A DNA stretch of 64,000 bases from UMGS1975 sp959600905 (GTDB taxonomy: Bacteria > Bacillota > Clostridia > Christensenellales > QAND01). Location of the stretch: positions 1 to 64,000 of the forward strand of contig CAUGNO010000005.1 of NCBI GenBank assembly GCA_959600905.1. Reading direction: 5' to 3'. Under the pieces are notes generated by a model. The model did not search any database and was not told the DNA's origin. It saw nothing but the letters and a program-made list of their open reading frames with translations. Of the stretch, positions 52,054 to 60,514 are shown one piece after another. The position numbers and the translations under genes are program-made. Numbering within the stretch: position 1 is the stretch's first letter; the number at the start of each line of letters is the position of its first letter.

Positions 52054-53363
52054 GGTACAAAACACAGATGCAGGCGGCCAAGCAGGGCGTTGTAACGCCG
52101 GAGATGGCGCTGGTAGCAGAAAAAGAGCACAGAGACGCGCAATATATTTTAGAGCGCGTGGCAAGAGGCACGATTGCCATTCCGGCCAACATTGGGCATA
52201 CAAGCCTGTCCGCGGAGGGCATCGGCGAAGGGCTGAAAACCAAGATCAACGTAAACCTCGGCATTTCCGGCGACTGCATGGACTATACCGAGGAGCTGAA
52301 AAAAGCGGAGATGGCGGTCAAGATGGGCGCAGAGGCCATCATGGACCTTTCCAATTACGGCAAGACGCATGATTTTAGGCAGGTGCTGGTGCAAAGAATC
52401 CCGGCGATGATCGGCACGGTGCCGATGTACGATGCCATCGGCTATCTGGAAAAGGATCTGCAAAAGATCACGGCGGGCGATTTTATGCGCATCATCGAAG
52501 CGCACGCCAAGGAGGGCGTGGACTTTATGACCATCCATGCCGGCATCAACCGCCGGGCGGTAGAGGCGTTTCGGCGCACGGGGCGGCTGACCAACATCGT
52601 GTCCCGCGGCGGCAGCCTGATTTTTGCCTGGATGGAAATGACGGGGAGCGAAAACCCGTTCTATGAGTATTACGACGATGTGCTGGATATTTTGCGCGAA
52701 TATGACGTAACGATCTCGCTGGGCGACGCGCTGCGCCCCGGCAGCATCCATGACAGCAGCGACGCCGGGCAGCTCAGCGAGCTGATCGAGCTGGGCGCGC
52801 TGACCAAGCGCGCTTGGCAGGCGGACGTGCAGGTGATGGTAGAGGGCCCGGGGCACATGGCGCTAAACGAAGTAGAGGCCAACATGCGCCTGCAAAAGCG
52901 GCTGTGCTATGGCGCGCCGTTTTATGTGCTGGGGCCGATCGTCACCGACGTGGCGCCGGGCTACGACCATATCACAAGCGCCATCGGCGGCGCGGTGGCG
53001 GCGATGAGCGGCGCGGACTTTTTATGCTATGTGACCCCGGCTGAGCACCTGCGCCTGCCGGATCTGCAGGATGTAAAGGACGGCATCGTGGCGGCCAAAA
53101 TCGCGGCGCATGCAGCGGACGTGGCCAACGGCCTGCCGGGCGCCCGGGACTGGGACGATACGATGAGCGACGCCCGCCGCAGGCTGGATTGGGAGGAGAT
53201 GTTCTCCCTGGCCATGGACGGCGAAAAGGCGCGGGCCTATTTTGAAAGCAAGCCCCCGCAGGATCGGCACAGCTGCTCGATGTGCGGCAAGATGTGCGCC
53301 ATGCGCACCACCAACCGTATCCTGGAAGGGCTGGAAGTAAAGTTTGCAGAGGAGGAACAATGA
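52050..53363 (+). CDS. thiC: Phosphomethylpyrimidine synthase
   Basis: 437 residues, the short bacterial/archaeal form. This radical-SAM enzyme turns AIR into HMP-P. Motifs: FMTIHAGINRRAVEAF, RGGSLIFAWM, VEGPGHMALNEVE, GPIVTDVAPGYDHITSAIGGA, and the C-terminal cluster SCSMCGKMCAM. In this sequence the cysteines are spaced C-x2-C-x3-C. Translationally coupled to thiD through ATGA. Confidence 0.96.
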   Translation: MRYKTQMQAAKQGVVTPEMALVAEKEHRDAQYILERVARGTIAIPANIGHTSLSAEGIGEGLKTKINVNLGISGDCMDYTEELKKAEMAVKMGAEAIMDLSNYGKTHDFRQVLVQRIPAMIGTVPMYDAIGYLEKDLQKITAGDFMRIIEAHAKEGVDFMTIHAGINRRAVEAFRRTGRLTNIVSRGGSLIFAWMEMTGSENPFYEYYDDVLDILREYDVTISLGDALRPGSIHDSSDAGQLSELIELGALTKRAWQADVQVMVEGPGHMALNEVEANMRLQKRLCYGAPFYVLGPIVTDVAPGYDHITSAIGGAVAAMSGADFLCYVTPAEHLRLPDLQDVKDGIVAAKIAAHAADVANGLPGARDWDDTMSDARRRLDWEEMFSLAMDGEKARAYFESKPPQDRHSCSMCGKMCAMRTTNRILEGLEVKFAEEEQ

Positions 53364-53364
53364 T

Positions 53365-54237
53365 ATGGAAGAGAACAGGCTGATAGAGGATGTGGCGCAG
53401 GCGCTGGAAAACGTGCGGGCGCAGTGTCCGTTGATCCACAACATCACAAACTATGTAACGGTCAACGATGTGGCGAATATCGTGCTGGCGGTGGGGGCAT
53501 CCCCCATCATGGCAGATGACATTGCGGAGGCCGGCGACATAGCCTCCATTGCGGGGGCGCTGGTTCTAAACATCGGCACGCTCAACGCCCGCACGGTGGA
53601 ATCCATGGTAGAGGCGGGCAAACGCGCCAACCAGGCCGGCGTGCCTGTGGTGCTGGACCCTGTAGGCGCGGGCGCATCCGCGCTGCGCAATCAGACGACG
53701 GCACGGCTATTAAAGGAAGTAAAGCTGACGGTGCTGCGCGGCAACCTTTCGGAGATTTCCTTCATTGCCGGCGAACAGAGCAACACCAAGGGCGTGGACG
53801 CCGGCGAGGCGGATGCCGGCAACGACGCGGTGGCGATTGCCAAAAAGGTGGCCAAGCAGCTGGGCTGCGTGGTGGGCATCACCGGCCAGGTAGATGTGGT
53901 ATCGGACGGCACGCGGGTGGCCAAAATCGAAAACGGTGTGAAGATGCTGGGCAAGGTCACGGGCACGGGCTGCATGACCAGCGCGCTGGTGGGCAGCTAT
54001 TGCGGGGCGAACCGCGACGCGTTTACCGCAGCGGTGGCGGGCATTGCCACAATGGGCATGGCGGGCGAAATTGCGTTTGAGATGGTGCTGCAAAAGGAAA
54101 AGGACCATGCCAAGGACAAAAAGGCATACATCGTGCCGGGCACGGGCCGGTTCCATATCGGTATCATTGATGCGGTGAGCCGGATGGACGATGAGACGGT
54201 GAAAGCGTGGGCGAGACTGTATGAAGTGGGATGCTGA
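53365..54237 (+). CDS. thiM: Hydroxyethylthiazole kinase
   Basis: 290 residues. Typical features are PLIHNITNYVTVNDVANIVLAVGASPIMADD, VVLDPVGAGAS, RGNLSEISFIAG and the active-site KVTGTGCMTSALVGSY. It phosphorylates the salvaged thiazole. GGAGGAAC precedes the ATG at 53365. The downstream thiE begins inside its last 17 nt. Confidence 0.95.
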   Translation: MEENRLIEDVAQALENVRAQCPLIHNITNYVTVNDVANIVLAVGASPIMADDIAEAGDIASIAGALVLNIGTLNARTVESMVEAGKRANQAGVPVVLDPVGAGASALRNQTTARLLKEVKLTVLRGNLSEISFIAGEQSNTKGVDAGEADAGNDAVAIAKKVAKQLGCVVGITGQVDVVSDGTRVAKIENGVKMLGKVTGTGCMTSALVGSYCGANRDAFTAAVAGIATMGMAGEIAFEMVLQKEKDHAKDKKAYIVPGTGRFHIGIIDAVSRMDDETVKAWARLYEVGC

Positions 54238-54853
54238 GTATACGCTGTACCTGGTGACGGACCGCGGCCTGATGAGCACCGGTACGCTCTCTGAGGCGGT
54301 AGAGCAGGCGGTTTTGGGCGGCTGTACGATGGTACAGCTTAGGGAAAAGACGGCGGACAGCCGCGCGTTTTACGACGAGGCGCTGCGCATCAAGGCTGTC
54401 ACGGACAAGCATAAGGTGCCGCTGATCATCAACGACAGGGTGGACATCGCCCTGGCGGTGGATGCGGCGGGCGTGCATGTGGGGCAGAGCGACCTGCCGG
54501 CCAACGTGGTGCGCCGCATGGTAGGCCCGGATAAGCTGGTGGGTGTTTCGGTGGGCAGCGTGGCGGAGGCGCAAAAGGCCAAGCGCGACGGGGCGGATTA
54601 TCTCGGCATTGGCGCGATGTTTGCCACATCTACCAAGAAGGATGCGGAGGTGGTATCGTTTGAGACGCTGACGCGCATCCGGCAGGAGGTGGAGCTGCCG
54701 AATGTGGTCATCGGCGGCATCAACGAAACCACGGCCCCGCGGTTTTCCAAACGAGTGACGGATGGGCTGGCGGTGGTCAGCGCCATCATCGCGCAGCCGG
54801 ATATACAGGCGGCGGCCCGGCATCTGCGCGCCATCTTTGAGGGCAACGCATGA
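54221..54853 (+). CDS. thiE: Thiamine-phosphate synthase
   Basis: 210 residues, a TIM barrel that joins HMP-PP with thiazole phosphate. Motifs: LYLVTDRGLMS, VQLREKTADSRAFY, LIINDRVDIALAVDAAGVHVGQSDLP, LGIGAMFATSTKKDA and VVIGGINETTAPRF. The start overlaps thiM; the end overlaps the HAD gene by 4 nt. Confidence 0.95.
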   Translation: MKWDAEYTLYLVTDRGLMSTGTLSEAVEQAVLGGCTMVQLREKTADSRAFYDEALRIKAVTDKHKVPLIINDRVDIALAVDAAGVHVGQSDLPANVVRRMVGPDKLVGVSVGSVAEAQKAKRDGADYLGIGAMFATSTKKDAEVVSFETLTRIRQEVELPNVVIGGINETTAPRFSKRVTDGLAVVSAIIAQPDIQAAARHLRAIFEGNA

Positions 54854-55482
54854 ACCGCGGCGCGATTTTTGATTTGGACGGCACGCTGCTGGATTCCATG
54901 CGGGTATGGGAGCAGGTGGACATAGACTTTTTAGCGGAGCACGGCATCGACGCCCCGCAGGATTATACGCGCGCCGTGGCGGAGATGAGCCTGGAGGATT
55001 CGGCGGCGTATACCGTGCGCCGGTTTGCGCTGCCCCTTTCGCCGGAAGAGGTGATGGATCGGTGGCGGGCCATGGTACAGCAGGCCTATGAGACGGAGGT
55101 GCCGCTAAAGCCGGGGGCAAAGGCATTGCTGCAAAGGCTGCACCGGGCAGGCTGGCGTCTGGGTGTGGCCACGGCGCTGGAAAGAGCACAGTATGCGCCC
55201 TGCTTACAGCGGCTGGGGATCTATGAACTGTTTTGTGCCTTTGCCGAGGTAGGGGAAAGCCGGGACAAGGCGTTCCCGGACCTCTATCTGCTGGCGGCCG
55301 AGCGCATGGCTGTGGAGCCGCAGCGCTGTGTGGTATTCGAGGACATTGTAAAGGGCATCCGCGGGGCCAAGGGCGCGGGCATGAAAACCGTGGGGGTGTA
55401 CGACGAGACATCGGCCCACCAATGGCCGCTGATGTGTGAAATGGCGGACAAATGCGTGCGCTCGCTGGAAGAATTGCTGTGA
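54850..55482 (+). CDS. HAD-superfamily phosphatase of the thi operon
   Basis: 210 residues: nucleophile motif IFDLDGTLLDSM, helical cap (about 15-85), Ser/Thr motif near GVATALERAQ, and motif III/IV KAFPDLYLLAAERM ... VVFEDIVKGIRGAKGAGMKTVGVYD. It is like beta-phosphoglucomutase/phosphatases. Overlap with thiE by ATGA suggests that it acts on a thiamine intermediate, possibly thiamine phosphate; that is inference from position. Confidence 0.83.
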   Translation: MNRGAIFDLDGTLLDSMRVWEQVDIDFLAEHGIDAPQDYTRAVAEMSLEDSAAYTVRRFALPLSPEEVMDRWRAMVQQAYETEVPLKPGAKALLQRLHRAGWRLGVATALERAQYAPCLQRLGIYELFCAFAEVGESRDKAFPDLYLLAAERMAVEPQRCVVFEDIVKGIRGAKGAGMKTVGVYDETSAHQWPLMCEMADKCVRSLEELL

Positions 55483-55491
55483 AATGCGATG

Positions 55492-55516
55492 AAAAAGAGC
55501 CGGAAGGCTCTTTTTT
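55492..55516 (+). terminator. Terminator of the thi operon
   Basis: AAAAAGAGCC, short loop, GGCTCTTTTTT, starting 10 nt after the HAD stop codon. Confidence 0.83.
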
Positions 55517-55890
55517 GTATGCACTGAAAAGAAAAAGCCGAAAACCGTTGACAACAGCGCCAAAAACAGGGATAAAGGAAGGGGGCATACACGCAACTAT
55601 TACCTGGGCACACAGTCATCGTACTGAATTTGAAGTGGTGGCGGAAGCGATGCGGCGCATCCCGGAGGGAAAGTGGGCAGGATTGCAGAAGATGCCGCGA
55701 TAACGGATACCGGCGATGTTTGAAGGGAAGCTGACGCCTGTGCAGGAGAAACAAAAGGGCCGAAATAGATGTTTTTGTATGACGGTTGATAGAGAAAAGA
55801 GAGGGCGGTTAGAAATGCGGCACAGAAACTGCCGGGAACAATGGAAAGAGAACGGGCTTTACTGTACCTATGAGCATTGAGGAGGATACC
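55517..55890. other. Intergenic stretch without a recognisable gene
   Basis: No frame here has both a ribosome binding site and a familiar product. A short frame ending at 55703 (reading EFEVVAEAMRRIPEGKWAGL) could be a gene remnant. Composition becomes AT-richer toward the lipoprotein gene. GAGGAGG at 55879 is the binding site of that gene. Confidence 0.4.
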
Positions 55891-56889
55891 ATGAATTATA
55901 AACGAACTGGGATTATTTTCGTTTGTCTCCTGTCCTGTATATTGGTGGGCTGTTCCATGAAGCTAGGAAGAGCGGCCTATACGGAAAATATTCATCAGGA
56001 TTTTCCAGGCGTGATAAAAAAAGGAGATAAAATATATTATAGATATAAACCGACAGTAGATGGCAAGTTGAAAGAGCTGGATGAGACAACGAAAAAAGAG
56101 AGGATTATTGAAGAAGAATATACATGGGACTTTGCCGTAACGGAAGATAAAGTTTATTATATCATAGAGGAGGATGAAGGTTTTCAACTGGTAGAGAAAA
56201 ACCTTAAGACAGGAGAAGGGAAGAATATTGCATCAGATGTGGATCATTCATGTCTTATTGTAACGCAGAATGAGGTGATTTTTTATTCGGTAACTAATAA
56301 TGAAATTATAGGAATGAATCTGCAAACAGATGAAAAGCGCGTGTTAAAAACAATAGATGAAAGCAATATAGTCAGTACCATGGCAGAATATGGAGGGCAG
56401 CTATATCTTGTAGAGTATAGGGTGGAGACACGGCCAATGCAATTGAGTTATTATCGAATCGATTTGGAAACGGGAGATATTTATGATTGGATACCGTTTT
56501 GTGAGATCATCGGAGTTTCGGAATCGGGAGAGACTTTGTATTTTTATAGCAGAGATGAGAAATTTAGAACAGATTTTTCCTACTATTTTGAAAATTGCAT
56601 CTACCGAATCAAAAAGGATGGCACAGGAAAACAGGAGCTTTACAAATGGGAATGGGAAAACGAGTTTTGTGGATATATCAGATGTGTGGATGAATGGATC
56701 GTATACAAGGATTGGAGAGACGATAAAGCCTATAAGATGAACCAATTTGGGAAGGAAAAAACACAGCTTCCGATAGAGCGGGAAATACAGATGTTTACGA
56801 CATGGGAGGATAAAATATATTACACGGATAGGGAGGGGCATTTATACGAGAACGATTTGAGTGGAAAGAATGAGCTGCGCCTCTACTAA
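55891..56889 (+). CDS. Lipoprotein with beta-propeller-like repeats (DUF5050-like)
   Basis: 332 residues: signal peptide with lipobox LVGCS (Cys about 20), then repeated strand pairs such as KKGDKIYYRYK, TEDKVYYIIEEDEGFQLVEKN, YGGQLYLVEYR and WEDKIYYTDREGHLYEND. This is the spacing of DUF5050-type propeller proteins. Function unknown. The gene is clearly AT-richer, with more AAA/GAA/ATA codons than its neighbours, and stands alone, which suggests acquisition. ATG 55891 has GAGGAGG 6 nt upstream. Confidence 0.75.
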   Translation: MNYKRTGIIFVCLLSCILVGCSMKLGRAAYTENIHQDFPGVIKKGDKIYYRYKPTVDGKLKELDETTKKERIIEEEYTWDFAVTEDKVYYIIEEDEGFQLVEKNLKTGEGKNIASDVDHSCLIVTQNEVIFYSVTNNEIIGMNLQTDEKRVLKTIDESNIVSTMAEYGGQLYLVEYRVETRPMQLSYYRIDLETGDIYDWIPFCEIIGVSESGETLYFYSRDEKFRTDFSYYFENCIYRIKKDGTGKQELYKWEWENEFCGYIRCVDEWIVYKDWRDDKAYKMNQFGKEKTQLPIEREIQMFTTWEDKIYYTDREGHLYENDLSGKNELRLY

Positions 56890-56930
56890 AGAAGCGGCAA
56901 CGCGAGGAAAGGCTATAGCTTGTACGAACC

Positions 56931-56958
56931 AAAAAGGAGCCTAAACAGGCTCCTTTTT
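56931..56958. terminator. Bidirectional terminator between the lipoprotein and ridA
   Basis: AAAAAGGAGCC, loop TAAACA, GGCTCCTTTTT; serves converging genes. Confidence 0.85.
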
Positions 56959-56967
56959 GGGTGCGCG

Positions 56968-57351
56968 TTATTTGGCGGCGATGAGCTCCACTTCGATTTT
57001 GGAGCCCTTGGGCAGGGCGGCTACCTGGACGCAGGAGCGTGCCGGGCAGGGCGCCGGAAAGTACTGGGCATAGATCTCGTTGACAACGGCAAAGTCCGAA
57101 AGGTCCGTTAAGAACACGGTGGTCTTGACGACATTTTCAAACGTGCAGCCGGCAGAGGATAGGACGGCCTCCAGGTTTTTGAACACCTGATGGGCCTGGG
57201 CCTCTACCCCGCCTTCTACCAGGGCGCCGGTTTCGGGCACCAGGGCGATCTGGCCGCTGGTATAGACCAGGCCGCCTGCCTCGATGGCCTGGGAGTACGG
57301 GCCGATGGCCTCAGGGGCGTTTTGGGTATGCAGACAGATTTTTTTGCTCAT
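56968..57351 (-). CDS. ridA: RidA-family reactive intermediate deaminase
   Basis: 127 residues, one RidA (YjgF) domain. Motifs: APEAIGPYSQAIEAGGLVYTSGQIAL, VFLTDLSDFAVVNEIYAQYF and PARSCVQVAALPKGSKIEVELIA with the conserved Arg that holds the substrate carboxylate. RidA hydrolyses enamine/imine by-products of PLP enzymes. AAAGGAGA is 8 nt before the ATG at 57351. It lies 17 nt after the ABC ATPase gene and is probably the last gene of that T-box-controlled operon. Confidence 0.92.
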   Translation of the reverse strand: MSKKICLHTQNAPEAIGPYSQAIEAGGLVYTSGQIALVPETGALVEGGVEAQAHQVFKNLEAVLSSAGCTFENVVKTTVFLTDLSDFAVVNEIYAQYFPAPCPARSCVQVAALPKGSKIEVELIAAK

Positions 57352-57368
57352 GGGAAAGTCTCCTTTTA

Positions 57369-58172
57369 TCATTGGGTTTGGGTGAGAAGGATGCGGTCGT
57401 TATCCAGGGCCGTGCCGCATTTCTGCTGATACAGCTCCAACAGGCGCGGCACGGTCATGTGCGCGCGCTCTTCGCCGGCGATATCCAGCACAATGCGCCC
57501 GGCATTCATCATGATGGTGCGCGTGCCCATCGAAAGGGCGGACTGGATATTGTGCGTGATCATCAGCGTGGTCAGCTTTTCGCGAGATACGATCTCGCGG
57601 GTGATGGCCAACACCTTTTCCGCGGCGGCGGGGTCCAGCGCGGCGGTATGCTCATCCAATAGCAGCACGCGGGGCGGGACGATGGTGCACATCAGCAGCG
57701 TTACGGCCTGCCGCTGGCCGCCGGAGAGCAGGCCGACCTTGGTTTTCATACGGTCCTCCAGCCCCATGCCAAAGCGGGCGAGCGCTTCGCGGAACACGGC
57801 GGTATCCTTGGCGTTGACAGCGCGGCGGAACCGGCGGCGTTTGCCGCGGGAATAGGCCAGGGCCAGGTTTTCCTCGAGGGTCATATGCGGCGCTGTGCCC
57901 TTCATGGGGTCTTGAAACAGACGGCCGACGATGCGGGCGCGCTTGTGCTCTTTGACAAAGGTAATGTCTTGGCCGCCGAGCGTGATGCGCCCTTTGTCCA
58001 CGATAAACGAGCCGGAGACGGCGTTCATCAGGGTGGATTTGCCGGCGCCGTTGGAGCCGATGACGGTGACAAATTCGCCGGGCGCCAGGTGCAGGCTGAT
58101 ATCGTCCAGCGCCAAATGCTCGTTGGCAGTGCCGGGGGCAAAGGTTTTGGATACATGGGAAATCGTCAGCAT
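57369..58172 (-). CDS. ABC transporter ATP-binding protein, TrpZ-like
   Basis: 267 residues. Walker A is GSNGAGKST, signature LSGGQRQ, Walker B VLLLDEHTAALDP and switch ITHNIQ. It belongs with the DUF/ABC_sub_bind transporters found beside tryptophan T-boxes. Its first 7 nt overlap the end of the permease gene. Confidence 0.88.
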   Translation of the reverse strand: MLTISHVSKTFAPGTANEHLALDDISLHLAPGEFVTVIGSNGAGKSTLMNAVSGSFIVDKGRITLGGQDITFVKEHKRARIVGRLFQDPMKGTAPHMTLEENLALAYSRGKRRRFRRAVNAKDTAVFREALARFGMGLEDRMKTKVGLLSGGQRQAVTLLMCTIVPPRVLLLDEHTAALDPAAAEKVLAITREIVSREKLTTLMITHNIQSALSMGTRTIMMNAGRIVLDIAGEERAHMTVPRLLELYQQKCGTALDNDRILLTQTQ

Positions 58173-59092
58173 GAGGCGGCCTCCTTTCGGCCCTGTTTTT
58201 TGCGGCGGCGCAGCCGGAGCGCATGTTTGACGGCGGGCACGCTGAGCGCCAGCGCCACGACTATGGAGGAGACCAGCTTGAGCGAAAACGCGGGGAAGAT
58301 GCCGATTTTCAGCACGATGGCGATGATAAAGCGGTAGACGACAGCGCCAAGCACGGCGGAGAAAAGGCCGAAGGACAGCGAACGGCGGCCAAAGAGCACT
58401 TCGCCGATGATGACGCTGGCCAGGCCGACGACCACGATGCCGATGCCGGTATTGATATCCGCATAGCCCTGGTATTGCGCCAGCACTGCGCCGGAAAGCG
58501 CCACGCAGCCGTTGGAAAGGGCGAGCGCTAAAATTTTGATTCCATCCACATTGATGGAGGAGGCGCGCACCATCGCTTCATTATCGCCGGTGGCGCGGAT
58601 GCACAGGCCCAAATGCGTTTTGAAAAACCAGAACAGCAGCCCCACCGCCAGCACTACGATGAGCGCGGGGACAAGCGTAGAGGCGCCATCCTTGCCAAGG
58701 AGCCGGAAGAGCGCGCCGTTGAACAGCGTGTCGGCGGTGATGAGCGAAATGTTGCTGCTGGCATTCATCACAAACAGGTTGATGGAATACAGGCCGCTCA
58801 TCGTCAAAATGCCGGATAGGATGGGATGAACGCCCACCTTGGTCTGTAAAAACCCGGTGACCGCGCCCGCCAGGCACCCGGCCAGCACGGCGAGCACCAG
58901 CCCCAGCAGCGGGTGGCCGGCCACCGAGCATACGGCGGAGACGGCCAAGCCCAGCGTGAAGCTGCCGTCCGCAGTTAGGTCCGGGATGTTTAGGATGCGA
59001 AAGCTGATGAATACGCCGAGCGCCAAAAGGCCGTAGATCAGGCCGAGCTGCAGCGAGCCCAGCATCAGCGTGGGGGAGAATAACGAAGCCAT
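58166..59092 (-). CDS. ABC transporter permease, TrpY-like
   Basis: 308 residues with about eight to nine membrane segments in the branched-chain/ribose permease (BPD_transp_2) style: FRILNIPDLTADGSFTLG, LSGILTMSGLYSINL and RASSINVDGIKILALALSNGCVALSGA, the last being the coupling loop. AAAGGAT precedes the ATG at 59092. It lies between the binding-protein and ATPase genes. Confidence 0.88.
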   Translation of the reverse strand: MASLFSPTLMLGSLQLGLIYGLLALGVFISFRILNIPDLTADGSFTLGLAVSAVCSVAGHPLLGLVLAVLAGCLAGAVTGFLQTKVGVHPILSGILTMSGLYSINLFVMNASSNISLITADTLFNGALFRLLGKDGASTLVPALIVVLAVGLLFWFFKTHLGLCIRATGDNEAMVRASSINVDGIKILALALSNGCVALSGAVLAQYQGYADINTGIGIVVVGLASVIIGEVLFGRRSLSFGLFSAVLGAVVYRFIIAIVLKIGIFPAFSLKLVSSIVVALALSVPAVKHALRLRRRKKQGRKEAASC

Positions 59093-59138
59093 GGGAAAAT
59101 CCTTTCAACAGAGAGTGATAGGGGTGCGCAGCAAACGA

Positions 59139-60140
59139 TTACTGCGCGCTGTCCTCTACCAAGACCGCGCTGGCCTTGACATCGTCGGACAGGGAAGCAC
59201 CGATGGCGTCCGCCGTGTTTTGGTTGATGACGGTGGTAAACACATCCACGACCTTGGCGGGCACCTCGGATACCGGCGTGCCCTTTAGGATCTGATCCGC
59301 CATATCGGCGCTGATGGCGCCGATCTCGGTATCGCTGATGGAGATGGTGGCAAACGCGCCGGAATTGACCATCACAGCGGACGAGCCGTAGACGGGGATC
59401 TTGGCTTCACGCGCAATTTGCGCGATCTGCGGCATGGCAGCCTGTACCACGCTGTCGTTGGGGCAGAAGATGGCGTCTACGCTGCCGACCAGCGACTGGG
59501 CGGCCTGCTGCACCTCGGAGGAATTGGAGACGACCTTTTCCACATATTTCAGGCCGTTGGCATCCATGTATGCTTTGGCATCGTTGATGGTGGTCACGGC
59601 GTTGATTTCGCCGGTGGTATACAACAGGCCGTAGGTCTGGCAGCCGGGGGTCAGCTGGTCTGCCAGCTTGAACATTTCCGATACCGGGATGGCGTTGGAG
59701 GTGCCGGTGGCGTTTTTGTCCGGATGGGCCATATCGGTGATGATGCCGGCGCCGGTGGGGTTGGAAACCGAGATGAACACTACCGGTATATCGCTTTGCA
59801 GGTTGACGGCGGCCTGGGCGGCCGGGGTGGCGATGGCGGCGATGAGGTCTACGTCCTTATCCACCATTTCCTGGCAGATGGCGTTGAGGTTGGCGGCATC
59901 GCCCTGGGCATTTTTATAGTAGATCTCGCATTTGTCTTCGGTATACCCCAGCTCTTTGAGGCGGGCGGTAAAGCCTTCGCGCATATCCTCAAATGCGCCG
60001 TTGTCGATGAGCTGCACGACGCCGACGGTGAGCTTTTCGCCCGCAGCGCTGTCCGAGGGCGCGCCGCCGCAGCCCATAAGGCTGAGCATGAGGCAGAGGG
60101 AAAGGGCGAACAGGGTGAGGGTTTTGGTGATTTTTTTCAT
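59139..60140 (-). CDS. ABC transporter substrate-binding lipoprotein, TrpX-like
   Basis: 333 residues: signal peptide and lipobox (LSLMGCGG, Cys about 23), then an ABC_sub_bind domain: VGVVQLIDNGAFEDMREGF, VDLIAAIATPAAQAAVN, IPVVFISVSNPTGAGI and VDAIFCPNDSVVQAAMPQ. The Trp T-box upstream points to tryptophan or a precursor as ligand (inference). ATG 60140 has AAGGAAG upstream. Confidence 0.9.
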   Translation of the reverse strand: MKKITKTLTLFALSLCLMLSLMGCGGAPSDSAAGEKLTVGVVQLIDNGAFEDMREGFTARLKELGYTEDKCEIYYKNAQGDAANLNAICQEMVDKDVDLIAAIATPAAQAAVNLQSDIPVVFISVSNPTGAGIITDMAHPDKNATGTSNAIPVSEMFKLADQLTPGCQTYGLLYTTGEINAVTTINDAKAYMDANGLKYVEKVVSNSSEVQQAAQSLVGSVDAIFCPNDSVVQAAMPQIAQIAREAKIPVYGSSAVMVNSGAFATISISDTEIGAISADMADQILKGTPVSEVPAKVVDVFTTVINQNTADAIGASLSDDVKASAVLVEDSAQ

Positions 60141-60198
60141 GTGAAGTCTTCCTTCCAACTAAAAATTTTCGTCGGATCGTATAAAGCGGGCGGGCAAT

Positions 60199-60480
60199 AA
60201 AAAAAGCACCCATCCCATACAAGGACAGATGCATGATGCTCTGCGGTGCCACCTTGTTTGGCGCAAAACGCGCCCACTTTGCCGGAGTGCCGACACACTC
60301 CCCGCCTGGTAACGCTGGCGATGCGTCGCGGCATACTAGGAGCAAAGCCCCGTTCCCCGCGCCCTCGGTGGTCCATTTGCCAGGCCGCTTACTGCCGGGC
60401 TTCCACCATCCCCGGCTCTCTAAAAGCGCGTGTCCTGTTTTATCTCCACGTCAACGGTTTAGCAATATGAAACCACAGTG
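60199..60480 (-). promoter_or_regulatory. T-box leader of the TrpXYZ-like operon, tryptophan specifier UGG
   Basis: On the minus strand AGAGAGCCGGG and a GGTGG distal loop (about 60395-60420) are followed by the specifier UGG (60373-60375) and an A. Then come the T-box GGTGGCACCGC (60243-60253) and a terminator pairing 60223-60232 with 60206-60215 and seven T residues (60199-60205). The offset from distal stem to specifier, 18 nt, equals that of the ilv leader. It would induce the transporter when tryptophan tRNA is uncharged. Confidence 0.9.
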
Positions 60481-60489
60481 GGGAAGGTT

Positions 60490-60495
60490 TGTCAA
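60490..60495 (-). promoter_or_regulatory. -35 box of the TrpXYZ-like operon
   Basis: A consensus TTGACA lies on the minus strand. The -10 is unclear: TTCATA with 18-nt spacing or CATATT with 20-nt spacing. Confidence 0.5.
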
Positions 60496-60514
60496 GAGGG
60501 GGGCGGAAAAAATT

